NCBI GenBank assembly: GCA_950106755.1
Contig: OX467083.1
Span: 1,959,501 to 2,023,500, forward strand
Reading direction: 5' to 3'
DNA from: Climacium dendroides
Lineage: Eukaryota; Streptophyta; Bryopsida; Hypnales; Climaciaceae
DNA: 64,000 bases
A program made the position numbers and the translations under genes. The notes below the pieces were generated by a model that ran no database searches, had not been told where the DNA came from, and was given only the letters and a program-made list of their open reading frames with translations. Positions 37,512 through 50,305 of this stretch are shown here, piece after piece; position 1 is the first letter of the stretch, and each line of letters begins with the position of its first letter.

Positions 37512-39022
37512 CCTAGCTGGCCTAGAATTTCACGGTCGGTATTTGATATTGCGACTACAGTACAGTATCTGCTGCCCTACTGCCCTACTCAGTGTCGGCT
37601 TTGACTGCAGTGAATTTTTTATTGGCGAACTGTCGCCAGAACCCCCCTGCTTTGGGGTGTGTGGCTACTCTTACATTATAAAAAATGGGCAAAAATGTGG
37701 ATGAAATCGCCAAAGTTCTCTAAAAAAAATACTACTGACAGCCAATATTTGGCTGAAAGTAACTTACAGTAGATAAATTATGGATGAGAAAATTAAAGTG
37801 CATGATTCTATCCATTTATTCCTTCCTTGGTTACATTCCAGGACGCCAGTCGCGCTACGAAGGGAAAAGCTTAAAAAATACACTGTTTGATTGGAACCAT
37901 GGGCCGCGTTTGCCGCATTCAGGACCTTTTAACCCTTACACGTCATGGTGACCGTGGAAATCAGCTCTTTTGGAATCGTGTGACATCATCTAGTTTAAAA
38001 AAATAAAAAAAATAGTCATTGGGAGTCAAACCACTGTAGAAGATTTTCCCTTCCCATCCCTCATTTTGAGGATGAATAGTTTCGTTTTTGTCCTATACAA
38101 GAGAATTCCTTGTCATCCATGGGGTGCAAATCCTCCGCCTCGACATTGAAGGGTTAAACTAGAAGAACCTATTTTGGATAGGCCCCATGATGGTTGCATA
38201 TTGTGGACAACGATTAGTTGAATGCATTGGTTATTGAAAAAGATTCTTGTTTGTACCATCTTGCCTCATTCATCTCTCTTCTTTCTTGGCCTAGGAAAAA
38301 GTACCGACGGTAACTAGAATAGGTGAGTCTATCAAACCAGAATGGGTCCGGATGAAAAATCCTCTTTTATTTTCAATATTCAATAAAATATTCATTCTAG
38401 GAGAATTTTTTTTGTTCTTTCTAGCATTCTTCGGCAATCTTATTTTTGCACACCCTAAATCAGTTCCTCCATGACTTTCCCAAGTTATACACACTGAAAT
38501 ACTTGACCCCTGAATGCAAAACTGCGTTTTTTGGCATTATAGCAATTTTGGGCAGCTCATTACGAATGGAATTTTTATTTTTATTTTTTGGAAATTTCAA
38601 AAAACATGTGCTCGAGGAGTAGCTTTAAGGTCCAACAATTTTCATACCTTTTGACTACATGGTTAAAAAGTTATTGCATGATATGTCATTTTCAGTGTTT
38701 GCTGGGCAGCTCAGGCAGACCAAAAACTTCTTTAAAAATTATTTTTTTCAAAAATTTCTCTTTGAAATTGATTATACAGATTTATATACACATGGAAAGC
38801 TTTGAATCATTCCATTTTGATAAGTGAGATGAAAGTTAGGATGATTTTAAAACAAATTTGTACAAACAGTAAGGGGCCGCTCACATGCTCACCTGGTGGG
38901 CAAAGAAAGCAACTAAAAGACAAGAACAGTGCCACCGATGATCGGTAAGCGTGGAAGTAGGAGAGAGAGTTCTACCGATCCCGGTGTATTCCACATTGTA
39001 GAAGCATCATAAAAGTGCTTTC
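37512..39022. other. Intergenic region, no gene recognised
   Basis: No gene is seen. About 38,740-38,835 shares the block tggaaagcttt(g)attcattcca with 50,890-50,925 and 53,250-53,285, so a member of that dispersed family lies here. Confidence 0.45.
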
Positions 39023-40566
39023 TACAGTGACTTCAAAAACTGAGTCTATGTCATGTTCATTTTCATTGCATGCACCATATGTTCAATTTGAGTGGACAAA
39101 ACCCAAAAGACCAAACATGAACCTTGTAGTACACTTCATACACTACAATTCACAAAAAACTTGAAGCAAAAAGCAATTACGGTTTGGAAGTAAATGAATT
39201 CCAAAGCTAACCATCCCATAGACTCAATTTTTGAGGCAGGTTTCATAATCACTCCAAAAATTGTTTAGGCTTTTGTTTTGAACGTGGATGATTTCAATAT
39301 TTTATAGCATGTTGTTGTACATCATTTAAGACCCACTCTCATTGGATTTTTAAAAATTTGAAATACGTATGCATCAAAAATACTATTTAAAGAAGAAAAT
39401 GTAGATAATTTTACTTTGAATGGAATTTGAAATTTTTTTGGAACCAAAGACTTGGGATATCAATTATAGTCATAGATGACCAATGGGTTGCAATTTGAGT
39501 TGTTGTTGCATGTATTTTGAGTAGATTTGAACATATTTGTTGTAATACACAATAAACACAAATGATTTTAATTTTAATTTAGCAACCAAAACAATTATTT
39601 TTACCCCATATTTTCAATTTGAACACATTAGATTGTTGCAAGGGTTGTATATAGTACATTTATGTGAAATGCAAGTGATTTGATGAGGCAAAAAAACAAC
39701 AATATGAAACCAAAATTTTGATTTATTTGAAATAAATATGTTTATATACAAGTCAACAATTTACTAATGCAATAAACATGTATAATAAGTATGTTACACA
39801 ATTAAGAAACTGTGTATGACAAAATAATTATGAATGCATTTGATAAAAATAGAATTCAATCATAAATCAAAATTTTGGTTTCATATTATTGTTTTTTTGC
39901 CTCATCAAATCACTTGCATTTCACATAAATGTACTATATACAACCCTTCAACAATCTAATGAGTTCAAATTGAAAATATTGTAGTAAAAATAATTGTTTT
40001 GGTTGCTAAATTAAAATTAAAATCATTTGTGTTTATTGTGTATTACAACAAATATGTTCAAATCTACTCAAAATACATGCAACAACAACTCAAATTGCAA
40101 CCCATTGGTCATCTATGACTATAATTGATATCCCAGGTCTTTGGTTCCAAAAAAAATTTCAAATTCCATTCAAAGTAAAATTATCTACATTTTCTTCTTT
40201 AAATAGTATTTTTGATGCATACATATTTCAAAATTTTAAAAATCCAATGAGAGTGGGTCTTAAATGATGTACAACAACATGCTATAAAATATTGAAATCA
40301 TCCACGTTCAAAACAAAAGCCTAAACAATTTTTGGAGTGATTATGAAACCTGCCTCAAAAATTGAGTCTATGGGATGGTTAGCTTTGGAATTCATTTACT
40401 TCCAAACCGTAATTGCTTTTTGCTTCAAGTTTTTTGTGAATTGTAGTGTATGAAGTGTACTACAAGGTTCATGTTTGGTCTTTTGGGTTTTGTCCACTCA
40501 AATTGAACATATGGTGCATGCAATGAAAATGAACATGACATAGACTCAGTTTTTGAAGTCACTGTA
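39023..40566. repeat. Giant inverted repeat, arms about 0.70 kb
   Basis: The left arm 39,023-39,725 is the inverse complement of the right arm 39,863-40,566, with a 137-bp centre. Long stretches are identical, for example the block around gcaacccattggtcatctatg and its complement; differences are single bases or 1-nt gaps, a few percent at most. The ends read TACAGTGACTTC and GAAGTCACTGTA, which could be CAGTG termini flanked by TA as in Tc1/mariner-type elements. No coding frame spans it. If transcribed it would form a double-stranded RNA of about 700 bp. Confidence 0.93.
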
Positions 40567-41678
40567 TATATCGACCCCGTGGACTTCTCCCACCCACCGA
40601 TACATGTGAGGAGGCCCTAAGACCCATGTGGGCGGCTCTACACACGCACTGTTGCTACAACTGCAGACCCCAACATAAAAATATCGGCTCCATCCGACAC
40701 AAGAATCACGACTCCACGTACAGCCACGCGTTGAGTCCTCAAGTGTACTGGGATACTTCAACACTTTAGATTGCAGTGCAGTAGATAAGTTAGGAGTTCC
40801 GTTACAGCATCCCCACCCGTCTGGGAAAATTTTTGGCTTGCAAAACAGGGGCCATCCGTTTTGCAAGTGAATCCCATATGGACTGCCACATCAGTGGCCT
40901 ACTAAACAGTCACTATTTTCTGGAAACGACAAGTAGAAAAAGATAATTGCAGCTAACTTTTGTTCAAAAACCGGAAGTTCATCCAATCAACTTGTCGGGG
41001 GTATCCGTGTTTTTTGGGTGTCTCTTGTCGCATGCGGTCAGAGGGTTTGTTTGCAGGCCGTACGTTGGCTGGCAAAACAGCTTGCTTTTGCAAGCCACCT
41101 CACATTTCTAGTCCGGCCTCTTAACAAGTTCATCCATTTTGCAAGACGGGTGAGGATGCTCTAATTAAAGGTGCGCAGTACTGCAGTAGAACGGAGAAGT
41201 CAAGAGCCAAAAGAAAATCCAGATTGTTTTGCTGTCGCGATATTTTTTCATGCACTTTGCACCTGTCGATTGACATTTCGATGGACTCCGAAGCCTCACC
41301 GGCACTTTCCTCTGCCCTGGCTCGTCAGCTTCGTCATGGCGTCATCCACTTAAATCACCACTTCCTCTCTCAGTAAAGCTCCCCACATCCTTCTCTGCAT
41401 TTCCAAGACGACCGTCGCACTTGCGCATCGTGGATGTGTGAAGGTGGATGTATGTAAGTTTGTGTTGAACATTACGTGCACATTCTCGGTAGCTAGCTTG
41501 GGGAAGTCGTGTATCTTCACATTCCGAATTTTGCAATTAGATCATTGCTATTGTCACTATCGACCGCCTGGCCATGGAACAAATTTCCCGATTACAGTGA
41601 TTAGATTTCTGCTTCTTAGGGTGTCCGACCTTTCTGCCATATTTTCGACCTGGGTTTCCACTTCTCAGGGGGCTCGCT
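40567..41678. other. Upstream region of the dioxygenase gene
   Basis: No gene is seen. The last few hundred bases are less AT-rich and should hold the promoter and 5' leader of the gene that starts at 41,679. Confidence 0.5.
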
Positions 41679-42886
41679 ATGGCACCCGCACTCCCGCAAG
41701 GGATAGATTCTGTTGCCTGTACAAATGCATTTCCTGTGATAGATTTGCATGAATCACGCGGAGATCGCCGGGATGAGGTACTGAAACAGGTACGGGAGGC
41801 GTGTATTGAATGGGGCGGATTTCAAATCATCAACCATGGCGTTTCTCCAGCTCTGATGGAGAGGATCCGTCAGGTGGCTAAAGAGTTCTTTGCACTGCCG
41901 GTGGAGGAGAAATGGAAGTACTCGGCCTCGACTCCAACCACTACCATCGACCTTTTCCATGGCTATGGAACCAAGGAATTCGGTACCAAAGGGGCCTTGG
42001 ATCGGGGGGATCAACTGCGTCACAGGACTTGGCCTCTTTCGGCGAGAGAGTATGGGCAGTGGCCTACAAACCCCTCATCTTTCAGGTGAAGGATTGGTTA
42101 CAATAATTTCGTCTGGTCTTTGGCTTCATGATTATCATGTGCCGCAGTTTTGCTTCTGGCTACATGTCGTCCGTTTCTTGCATTCCTGGATTAGGTCAAT
42201 GTACGCGCTGATGTTTCTTGAATCAACCTTGCAGAGAAACTGAGGAAGAGTACGTCCAGAAGATGGACAAGCTGAACAAGCACTTAATGGAGCTCATCTC
42301 GGAGAGTCTGGGGCTCAACCCGTCGTATCTCAACGATTTCTTCGGGGAGGATTACCAGCAAACATTTCTGGTGAACCATTACCCTCCGTTTCCGAAGGGC
42401 ACCTCCACCATCGGCTTACAGAAGCACTCTGACATGACCGCCCTCACCACCTTGATGCAAGACCTGGCGGGGTTACAATTTAACAAAGATGGAGAATGGG
42501 TGTGGGTGGAACCCATCGCGGATGCATATGTGATCAACTTGGGCGACCAGATCGAGGTATGGCTGCAGCTCATTTCAGTATGCATTAGATGTTTTGCTCG
42601 ATGGATTGCCATGACAAAAGCCTAATTCATTGGAGTTGTGCCTATACTCCAGATTTTGACGAATGGATTATATAAATCTCCTGAGCATCGAGCGATGGGT
42701 AACGCCGCGGAGCGCTTCTCCATAGGGTGCTTCGCCGGTCCACCAGACACCAAAGTGGTTGGGCCCATTCCGGAATTGGTGTCGGAGTCGCGACCCATAC
42801 GATACAAGACTTGGGCTTATGCCCAATACAGAACAGAAGTCATGACGGTTCCCTACATGGCCAAGACTCTCACACCCGATGCTTGA
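41679..42886 (+). CDS. 2-oxoglutarate/Fe(II)-dependent dioxygenase (DOXC type)
   Basis: Three exons, 41679-42085, 42235-42556 and 42653-42886, joined at GT-AG sites (phases 2 and 0), give about 320 residues. The N-terminal part has FPVIDLHES and WGGFQIINHGVS, the usual non-haem dioxygenase start. The iron ligands are His200 and Asp202 (LQKHSDMTAL) and His255 (SPEHRAM). The 2-oxoglutarate anchor is Arg264 and Ser266 (ERFSIG). HYPPFP matches the family pattern NYYPPCP. These enzymes couple oxidation of a small molecule to breakdown of 2-oxoglutarate. Relatives make flavonoids, gibberellins, ethylene or defence compounds, and the substrate cannot be told from sequence. There is no transit or signal peptide, so it is probably cytosolic. 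It converges with the transporter gene, with about 770 bp between the stop codons. Confidence 0.94.
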
Positions 42887-43656
42887 CTGCAATTACAGCT
42901 TCAATCCGAAGAGAATTTCTTGTCTCAGTTCAAATTCTGATGCTGAGTGACGTTCGTTACTTCTGTAGAACCTGTTTGGGTGGTAGTGGTATCCAGGATT
43001 TCAAATTCGAAAATGACTGGCTGTTTCTTCAGCTGCAAAATCTTTGTTTGCACAAGCGTAATTATGACCAAAGCTATTGCAGTCGTTGGGTCGTGAGTCT
43101 GATCAATATATAATGTCTCTTTTTTCCCTCCTAGATGCACACTGTAATCCTGATGTTGGAATTTAGTGTTGAAATTCTGACCGAATGTTACTTGAAAATT
43201 TTATCACATCTCCATGCATCTTCTTCCTGTGACGCTGTTGTAGCGAGTGTGATTGCAAGAGTACAGTACGTGCAGATTGAATTTTGAATTGGATACGTTT
43301 ATACCCTAGTGTTTGGTGAGAGTGGGCAGAGAGTGCGCTATTTGAGAAGGTATTAATTGGGAAGTCTGGCTGAGTCTAAACCATTCGGTAAGACGAGAGT
43401 AGTCAGGCCAAAGTTGATGACAATAGCACTGGCACCCACAGAGCAAGCAGCAATAAGAAAGATAAGATAAAGAATTATCTAATTTACATCATCTCATGTA
43501 CACCAAAACTAGGTCCTGACTTGCACCTTTTTAATGATTAACTGATAAGAATTCTAAAATTCATTGTCGTTAATTTATTTTCTCCAAATGATCTCTATGA
43601 TAGAGAATGAAATGGGTCAAATGCGACTACAGAACCATAGATCAATATTCTACCGA
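42887..43656. other. Shared 3' region of two convergent genes
   Basis: This gap between opposite stop codons must hold both 3' untranslated regions. No further gene is seen. Confidence 0.6.
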
Positions 43657-46600
43657 TCAAACATAATACTCCATCCCAACCTTGAGCAACCTCGCCTTAG
43701 GGATACTCAAGTACAAAGTGTTGGCCCTGCAATTCCGTCGCAAGAAACTGTAGATATAATCGATCACAATCTTTTTGAAGAACCAGGAATCGCTCCTGGC
43801 ATGCACATCGTTGTCGCCGAGCACGTACACCACCCCTGCGTCTCTCGCCTTCTGCAAGAACAGCAGCTCGTCCATCTTCCTGGCCTCCTCTTCCGTCTCT
43901 TCTTCCTCCTGCAGCAGCAGCTGCTGCTGCTTGGACTGCGACATCGCCTTCGCATCATCTCTTTCCACATCTGCCTGCTCTTCGTGCGCTCCCTCCTGTT
44001 TGTTGCCATGCCCTGGCGATGCTACCCCATTCGTCTCCGCTGTCTCCATCCTGATAAACTTCTGCAAACTCGCCAGCAACATGGCTTCCAAGCTCTGGTC
44101 CGACTCTGGCCCATCCACGTCATCCGTGTAACCATAGCGCACCGCGCATCGGAACATCCGGTACTTCCGCGGACCCAGCCTTCGGATGAGAATGCGCTCC
44201 TCTTCTGGGACGGTACTCACCGCAATGTGGCGGATGCACACAAACACCAAGATGGAGTGGATCGCCGGGAGGTTACTAATGATGTGACTGAAAATGGCCG
44301 GAACGCCGTGCGGAAGTTCCGTGTACACCAGTCCGACGCCGGGCACGCGTGAGATGCTCAAGTTCTGCACGGCGGAGAGCACCCAGTCCATGGACAGCTT
44401 GTGGGAGATTTCATAGCGACGCTTCATCCTGGTGCCCAAGTGCCACGAGAACATGATGGTAACGAAGCACGCAGCGATCACGAGCGGCACCCAGCCCCCT
44501 TGCGTCACCTTGGAGAGCACAGACGAGAAGTAAGTGCCTTCGATGGCCATGAACACGACGAAGAAGAGGATACACAGGACGAGGTTCGTCTGCCAGATCA
44601 TGACCATGATGAGCGTGAGCAGGCACGTCGAGATGAAGAAGACGCCCACCACCGCAATCCCTGCAACACCCAGGGCACCACTTCTCAGTGATTCCAACAT
44701 TCAATTCCTTTTATCACCGGTAATAATATTCATAATATGCAACAAGATCATGTGCCTGAATCTTAGTTACAATTTTTGTAGGCAAGAAGGCGTTACGAAT
44801 TACTTCTTTGAAGCAAAACTCACCGTAGGCATGTCCGATCTGAGTCGTGCTGCGGAATCCGCCGACTATGGTGATACTCAACAACATCATGATCCAGTTT
44901 ATTTCGGGAATGTAGATTTGGCCGTGCACCTTGGTGGAGGTGTGACGGACGGTCACACGAGGGAAGCAACCCAGTGCCATTGCATTGCGGATCATGGAGT
45001 ATGTCGCTGAGATCATGGCTTGACTGGCAATGATGGCCGCGCATGTGGCCACCACGAACATCGGCCAGTACACGGGCTCTACGGACACGAACACAATATG
45101 CACAATTCACAAGTCAGATCTTAATTCCTCCGCCTTAGCCAGTAATAAAAACAGTGCACTACTGAAACTATTGGAGCTGGTATAATACATGTTCCATTGG
45201 GACTGAGCAGTTTACTTGGAATGGATCGGTAGAATGTGTATACGATATCATCAGGGGATTGGTTCTTCATCAAAAACGCAGCCTGGCCGATATAGGAGCA
45301 CATCAGCGACGGGAACACCAGGCATGTGAATGCAATCTGCGGTTCTCAATTTATAGGTATGAATCAGCACCCCATCGATGATGGAATGAGCGGAAAGGAT
45401 GAGAACCAGCATTGAAAGTGCAGCTTAATAAATCAAGCCATAATTAGTCTCTGTCATCGAATTGAGCTAGTTTCATAACCTGCATCGATTTTACAGTGAA
45501 ATGGCCCAAATCGGCAAACATGGCCTCCGTTCCTGCAGCAGCCATAGTCAGGACGAAACAAATTGTACGTCAGTACAGTGGTAGTCACTTGGATAATAAT
45601 CCCAGCTATTTTGAAATATCCTGAGCAATTGGCTGTCACACTAGTCGCGCTTTCAAAATATGTCACAATGCTAAATTGAACTGCCAATGCAAATAAGCCC
45701 CAGCTTTGTTGTGTTGAGGAGGGGATTAATTCATTATGCTGCTTTCATTGTTAGCCATGTTATGGACCAAGAAAGTACTATATTCTTGCACATTCTTCAT
45801 TTAAAAGTACTACTTGGCATTTTTTTTCTTACAGCCTTCTCGAGCCTTACTATGTGGTTTCACAAGCAGTCTATTGAAGAGGTGGGAGGAATTACCTGTA
45901 ATGCAGAGGACCACACCTCCCAATGAAACCCACGCGTCATATCCATTTCGGGTGAAATAGGAGATGGCATAATATGGATTAAGAGCCTTGAAGACTGAGT
46001 GATCCCAACGGGAAATGTTGAACAACCCAATGACTCCGATTGTTAGAAACCATATCAACATCGCGGGTCCAAACATGAATGCCACCTGCATGCCGTCCCA
46101 AGTAATAAACCATTGCCACAAATATAATGTACGTCATTAGTTGTCGAGCATTCAGGCTCATTTCTTGCGCCAATTTCTGGTGCAGTTCACCACTGTTATA
46201 AGAATGAATGCATCTCCTTGCTAATTAGTAAAACTTATAAAACAAGTGTCCATTAGTTATGCGCTTACCCTGTGAGTGCCGAAGCGCTGCAGGTTGAACA
46301 GGCATGCCAGCACTATTATCGTGATGACAACCGAAACATCTGCTAGGCAAGCAAAAATCCATTAAAAGCATTCACCAAGATCGTATGCTCACTCAGTCAG
46401 TATTTACTTCAACAAAGCCATTGCTGGAGCCTTTCCAATTACCGATCAGCGATTGCATCCATCAGGGGTTCGGAATTTTCTTTACTTACCGGTAGAAAGG
46501 CCTTGCACTTGCACTTGGATTCCCTGAATTGCTGACAGAACTGCACTCCCATCACACCACTGTCACGTATGCGATGAATTGTGCCCCCACCCTGAAGAAT

Positions 46601-48396
46601 TAGCAGCACTGAAGACAAAGGAAGGAGACTGAAAATTTTGAATGCAAAATGCACTAGAGCTGACTGCATTTTGTGCCATGAGAATAGGGATGACTTTGTT
46701 GGAATAGGGAAGTGCAAGAGGATGGGGGTTCACGAAGTTTATTATTTAACGATCGAGTTCACCGAAATCTACTGTGACTCCCCATTAGCTACTCTTCTGT
46801 GCGGACTGATCGAATACCTGATATAGCAGGCGTCAAGGAACCATCGCCAATCACCAAACATGGCCCCAAGAGCACCACCACAAGTAGAAAATTCTGCCAG
46901 AATCGGCTATTCTCCAGCGCTTCCTTGATGAGATTGGACCTTTTCATCTTCCTCGAAGGGGTCTCCAGCTTGTAGCTCGAAATGTTGAGGTCCGTCGACT
47001 GCCGATTATGCGCCAAGCCGATCTTCGCGTATCGACATATTATGGAGTATAATGCAAATGTTCCACCTGCGCTTCAACATCACATGCACGACCAATTAAA
47101 TTCGTATGCTCCGCTTGTATTTCCATTTGGAAACTTTTAATTCTAGATACCATACCATGCAGTATTACAGAGCGTGAAATTCAAGAAAAAATGAAAAAAA
47201 AAGCACACCACAGAGATCTCGAAACCAGAGCTGGAATCTGGAACGACGACGTTAGCTAGCTTCACCTTCGCCGTTGTCGTTTGCGTGAAGGACGATGAAG
47301 ATGTACTTGATGAGGGGGACGGCGACGATGGTGTAGATGATGAGAGAGAGCACGCCCAAAATGTCTTGGTTGCTTTTGATGCCATTCGTGAAGGTGCTGC
47401 TGTACACGTACAGCGGGGAAGTGCCCAGATCGCCATACACCACTCCAATGCTCTGGAACGCCAGTTTCAGAACCAGAGCCGTCGATGGTATCTGCACGCC
47501 CAAGAATCAATTGAACCCCAGGCTGCCCCATCAGGGCATCTCCAATCCATGAGCGGAACGGAACCAGGGACAGTACCGGAATTTTCAAGTGGAGGGTGTC
47601 GGACCTCATGCCGTTCCGGTGGCTTAAGAAAAACATTGACCCAATGCAAAGCCAACCATCCAAACCTCAAATGGAATCTTCTGCATTATAAAAAGGAGAG
47701 GAAAAGATTTTACATTAAAAGAAGTTTTTCGTGCACACATAACAATGATTGAAAAGGTGTGACAATTAAATTCTTATTGTGAACCAAGTTGCGTGGAGAA
47801 TGACAGACCCAGGAATAAAGAGAGACCAATACCGCTTTGCATTGGGGAGTCTTTTTTGGAGTTGCCCCATCATTATGGCGTTGTAGGTTTCTGGTTGGAT
47901 GGGGCTGCTCTCAGACAGACCAATTCTACGACATGCTAGGCTGTCGATTACTGTCGGAAATAGTACACACACATATCTTGGAGAACAATTATTGTTAATG
48001 GGTGGGGTGGGGTGACCCAAATTGACCCATTCGTTCAATTGCAAGAAAGAGAAGCATAATACGACCCGAACAACAATTACACTGACGGGAAAGACTGTTA
48101 TTTATGTTTTTGTATGCTCAGCTTACTTGAGCAGCATTGTCCATTCCTTTGACGCGCATGGATTCCTCATCCAGAGAATCGGGGCGCGTGAGCAGCTTCC
48201 GCGACAAGCGTCGAATGAGTCCTCCTTCCTCTCGCAGTTTGGTCGCGCCGACTTGTTCGGCGTCTTGGAGGATTTCCTCATCTCCCTCGATTCGTATGGC
48301 CATTTCCAGAGTTGGTGAGCTCTCCTCTACTTTGTTCGTTTCCCCATGACGTTGTCCATTACCAGCAGCGCCGAGCGGCGACACAGGAGTCGCCAT
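43657..48396 (-). CDS. HAK/KUP/KT-family potassium transporter
   Basis: Ten exons on the minus strand: 48396-48127, 47491-47266, 47066-46818, 46540-46490, 46339-46269, 46085-45896, 45532-45480, 45336-45216, 45078-44824 and 44660-43657. All introns are GT-AG and all phases agree, giving about 829 residues, normal for the family. The ATG at 48396 sits in a good context (ACCATGG). After an acidic cytosolic N-terminus come [54 protein letters not shown] and [13 protein letters not shown], all family signatures, within many hydrophobic segments. The cytosolic C-terminal domain has [43 protein letters not shown] and ends VGMEYYV. The family moves K+ with H+ across plasma or vacuolar membranes. A Gln/Glu-rich insert ([19 protein letters not shown]) lies in the C-terminal domain. 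The exact cation and membrane cannot be read from the sequence. Confidence 0.96.
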
Positions 48397-49831
48397 GGTG
48401 AAGGCAGCCACACAGACTCGGGTAGACTAATCGTTCCCGACCGACCGACCGAAAATTTTACTGCAATAAAATCGAACCAACATCACCGACAATCTATAAG
48501 AGAGGAAGTATCAAACAATTTCGAAATTAATTATAACCTTCTAACAGTCCTTTAATTCTACTATGTCCTGTTCTTTAATTAAACTACAGTATCTTTGTGA
48601 GCTTGCTGAACAAAAACAACTGCGTTTAATTTACATTGCTGCTGTGATCTTTAGACGCACTCCTCTCAAAGGTACAGACTATCTGCGCTCGCAGCAAGCA
48701 TCAACAAGCCTGATAGATATGAAAGATTTGACTCCGCCTCAGGGGTTGACGTAAATTTCTGATTGGAATTAGTAAATGGTGTGCTTTAGTTTCATTCTAA
48801 TCCACTCTCGAGACCGATTGATCGACCAGGCTAGCTAGAACAAACTCAGAGACCAAGGAATTGCTAGGGAGAAAGTGAGGAGAGAGCGAGGTAGCGCTCG
48901 TTCGAACGAATTATTGTTAATGGATTGAGTGACGCCGTATGCGCCTGTTCGCTTAAATGGCATCCACGACACTCAAGAATGAACTGAAAGGATCGTAGAC
49001 CCAAAGCTACTAACATTATGTCTTATGTATGGTCTAATCGTTTCACGTCTCCTCGATCGCCATCCCAGCTGCGGCTGCGACCCCAAAAGCTAAGCGATAA
49101 CACTTGGCAGCTTGAACTCTCTTGAATTCTCTCATCGAAGTGTGCAGTAAATTCCAAAGATGTAACAGTTTGTCGAAATATATACTACTAAGTCTGGACA
49201 CACCCTTACAACGTCAACCCCCGACCCGGAGCCTCAACCAAAATTTGAAGTATCAATAACGCGCAAGTGTCCATTTAGGTTCATGACAACGATCGACAAG
49301 CACAAGCAAGGGCACAAGCTTCTACCTCCTCCAGCTCTCAATTGAAGCTCTGACCGTGATGGACTCTCTCCACTGCATTCGCCAGCATAATACAAATTCG
49401 ATGCATCCTCTGACATGGGCGGTGCTGCTGCTGCTGCGAGTTTGACTTGCTATTCCTTATCGATCGAAAGCTGATGCCGAGGTGCTACTGCTGCAGTTCA
49501 AGTCCGTCAATTCCAGCATGATCTCAATTCAAGAGTAAAAATCTCCGTTTGTTCAATTCCCTTGGCAGACACAGATACGATCAGCCGCTCAGATATCGCC
49601 TTTCCTCAACCGAACTTCACTTATTACCGCACCGTGACCATGTTGAGTGGTCGGGTCCCTACCAGTGATCCCAGAACTAGTTTATGGAATTTAGTGCAAC
49701 ATGCTACCTTCAAGACAAACAGGCATCAGCTTTGGCTACCTTGAAAGTGAGTACTATTAAAAAAAAATAGAAAAGAAAGGAGTTTGCAAGTTGTAAAGGA
49801 TTGGCTATCAAATTCTATTCCAGGTTATTTG
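48397..49831. other. Upstream region of the potassium transporter gene
   Basis: No gene is seen. This must hold the 5' leader and promoter of the minus-strand transporter gene. Small open frames here lack domains. Confidence 0.5.
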
Positions 49832-50305
49832 CAGTCTTGACTAAAATCTATTTTTTTCCAAGGATTTTTCTTCAATGTACATTTCTAAAAGGTCCCGAAA
49901 ATTTCTAAGGAGCAATGCAGGGTGTCTTTTCCGTATTGCTGACAGCAGCGCACGTGGGGATTCATTTACCATATTTCTGTCTATCCCACGTTATTACAGT
50001 CTTGGCTAAAATCTATTTTTTTCCCAGGATTTTCTTCCATGTACATTTCTAAAGGCCCTGAAAATTTTTAAGGAGCAATGCAGCAGAATGCAGGGTGTCT
50101 CTTCCGTACTGCTGACAGCAGCGCACGTGGGATTCATTTACCATATTTCTGAGTATTCCAGTCTTGGCTAAAATCTATCTTTTGTCCAAGGATTTTCTTC
50201 GATGTACATTTCTAAAGGTACTGAAATTTTTTTGAGGGGTAATGCAGTGTGTCTTTTTCGTACTGCTGACAGCAGCGCACGTGGGGATTCATTTACCATA
50301 TTTCT
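49832..50305. promoter_or_regulatory. Three tandem copies of a G-box segment
   Basis: Copies begin CAGTCTTG at 49832, 49997 and 50159 (spacing 165 and 162 bp). Each includes aaaatctat, tgtacatttctaaa, gctgacagcagcgcacgtgg and attcatttaccatattt. Each contains one palindromic G-box CACGTG (49951-49956, 50124-50129, 50278-50283) in the context GCACGTGGG, also an ABRE-like core. In plants G-boxes bind bZIP and bHLH factors. The array is 1.4-1.9 kb upstream of the transporter start codon, so it may act on that gene, but this is inference. Confidence 0.7.

Noticed and set aside
43564..44352. Plus-strand open frame of 262 codons
   Set aside because: It lies antisense to the last exon of the potassium transporter and has no domain of its own.
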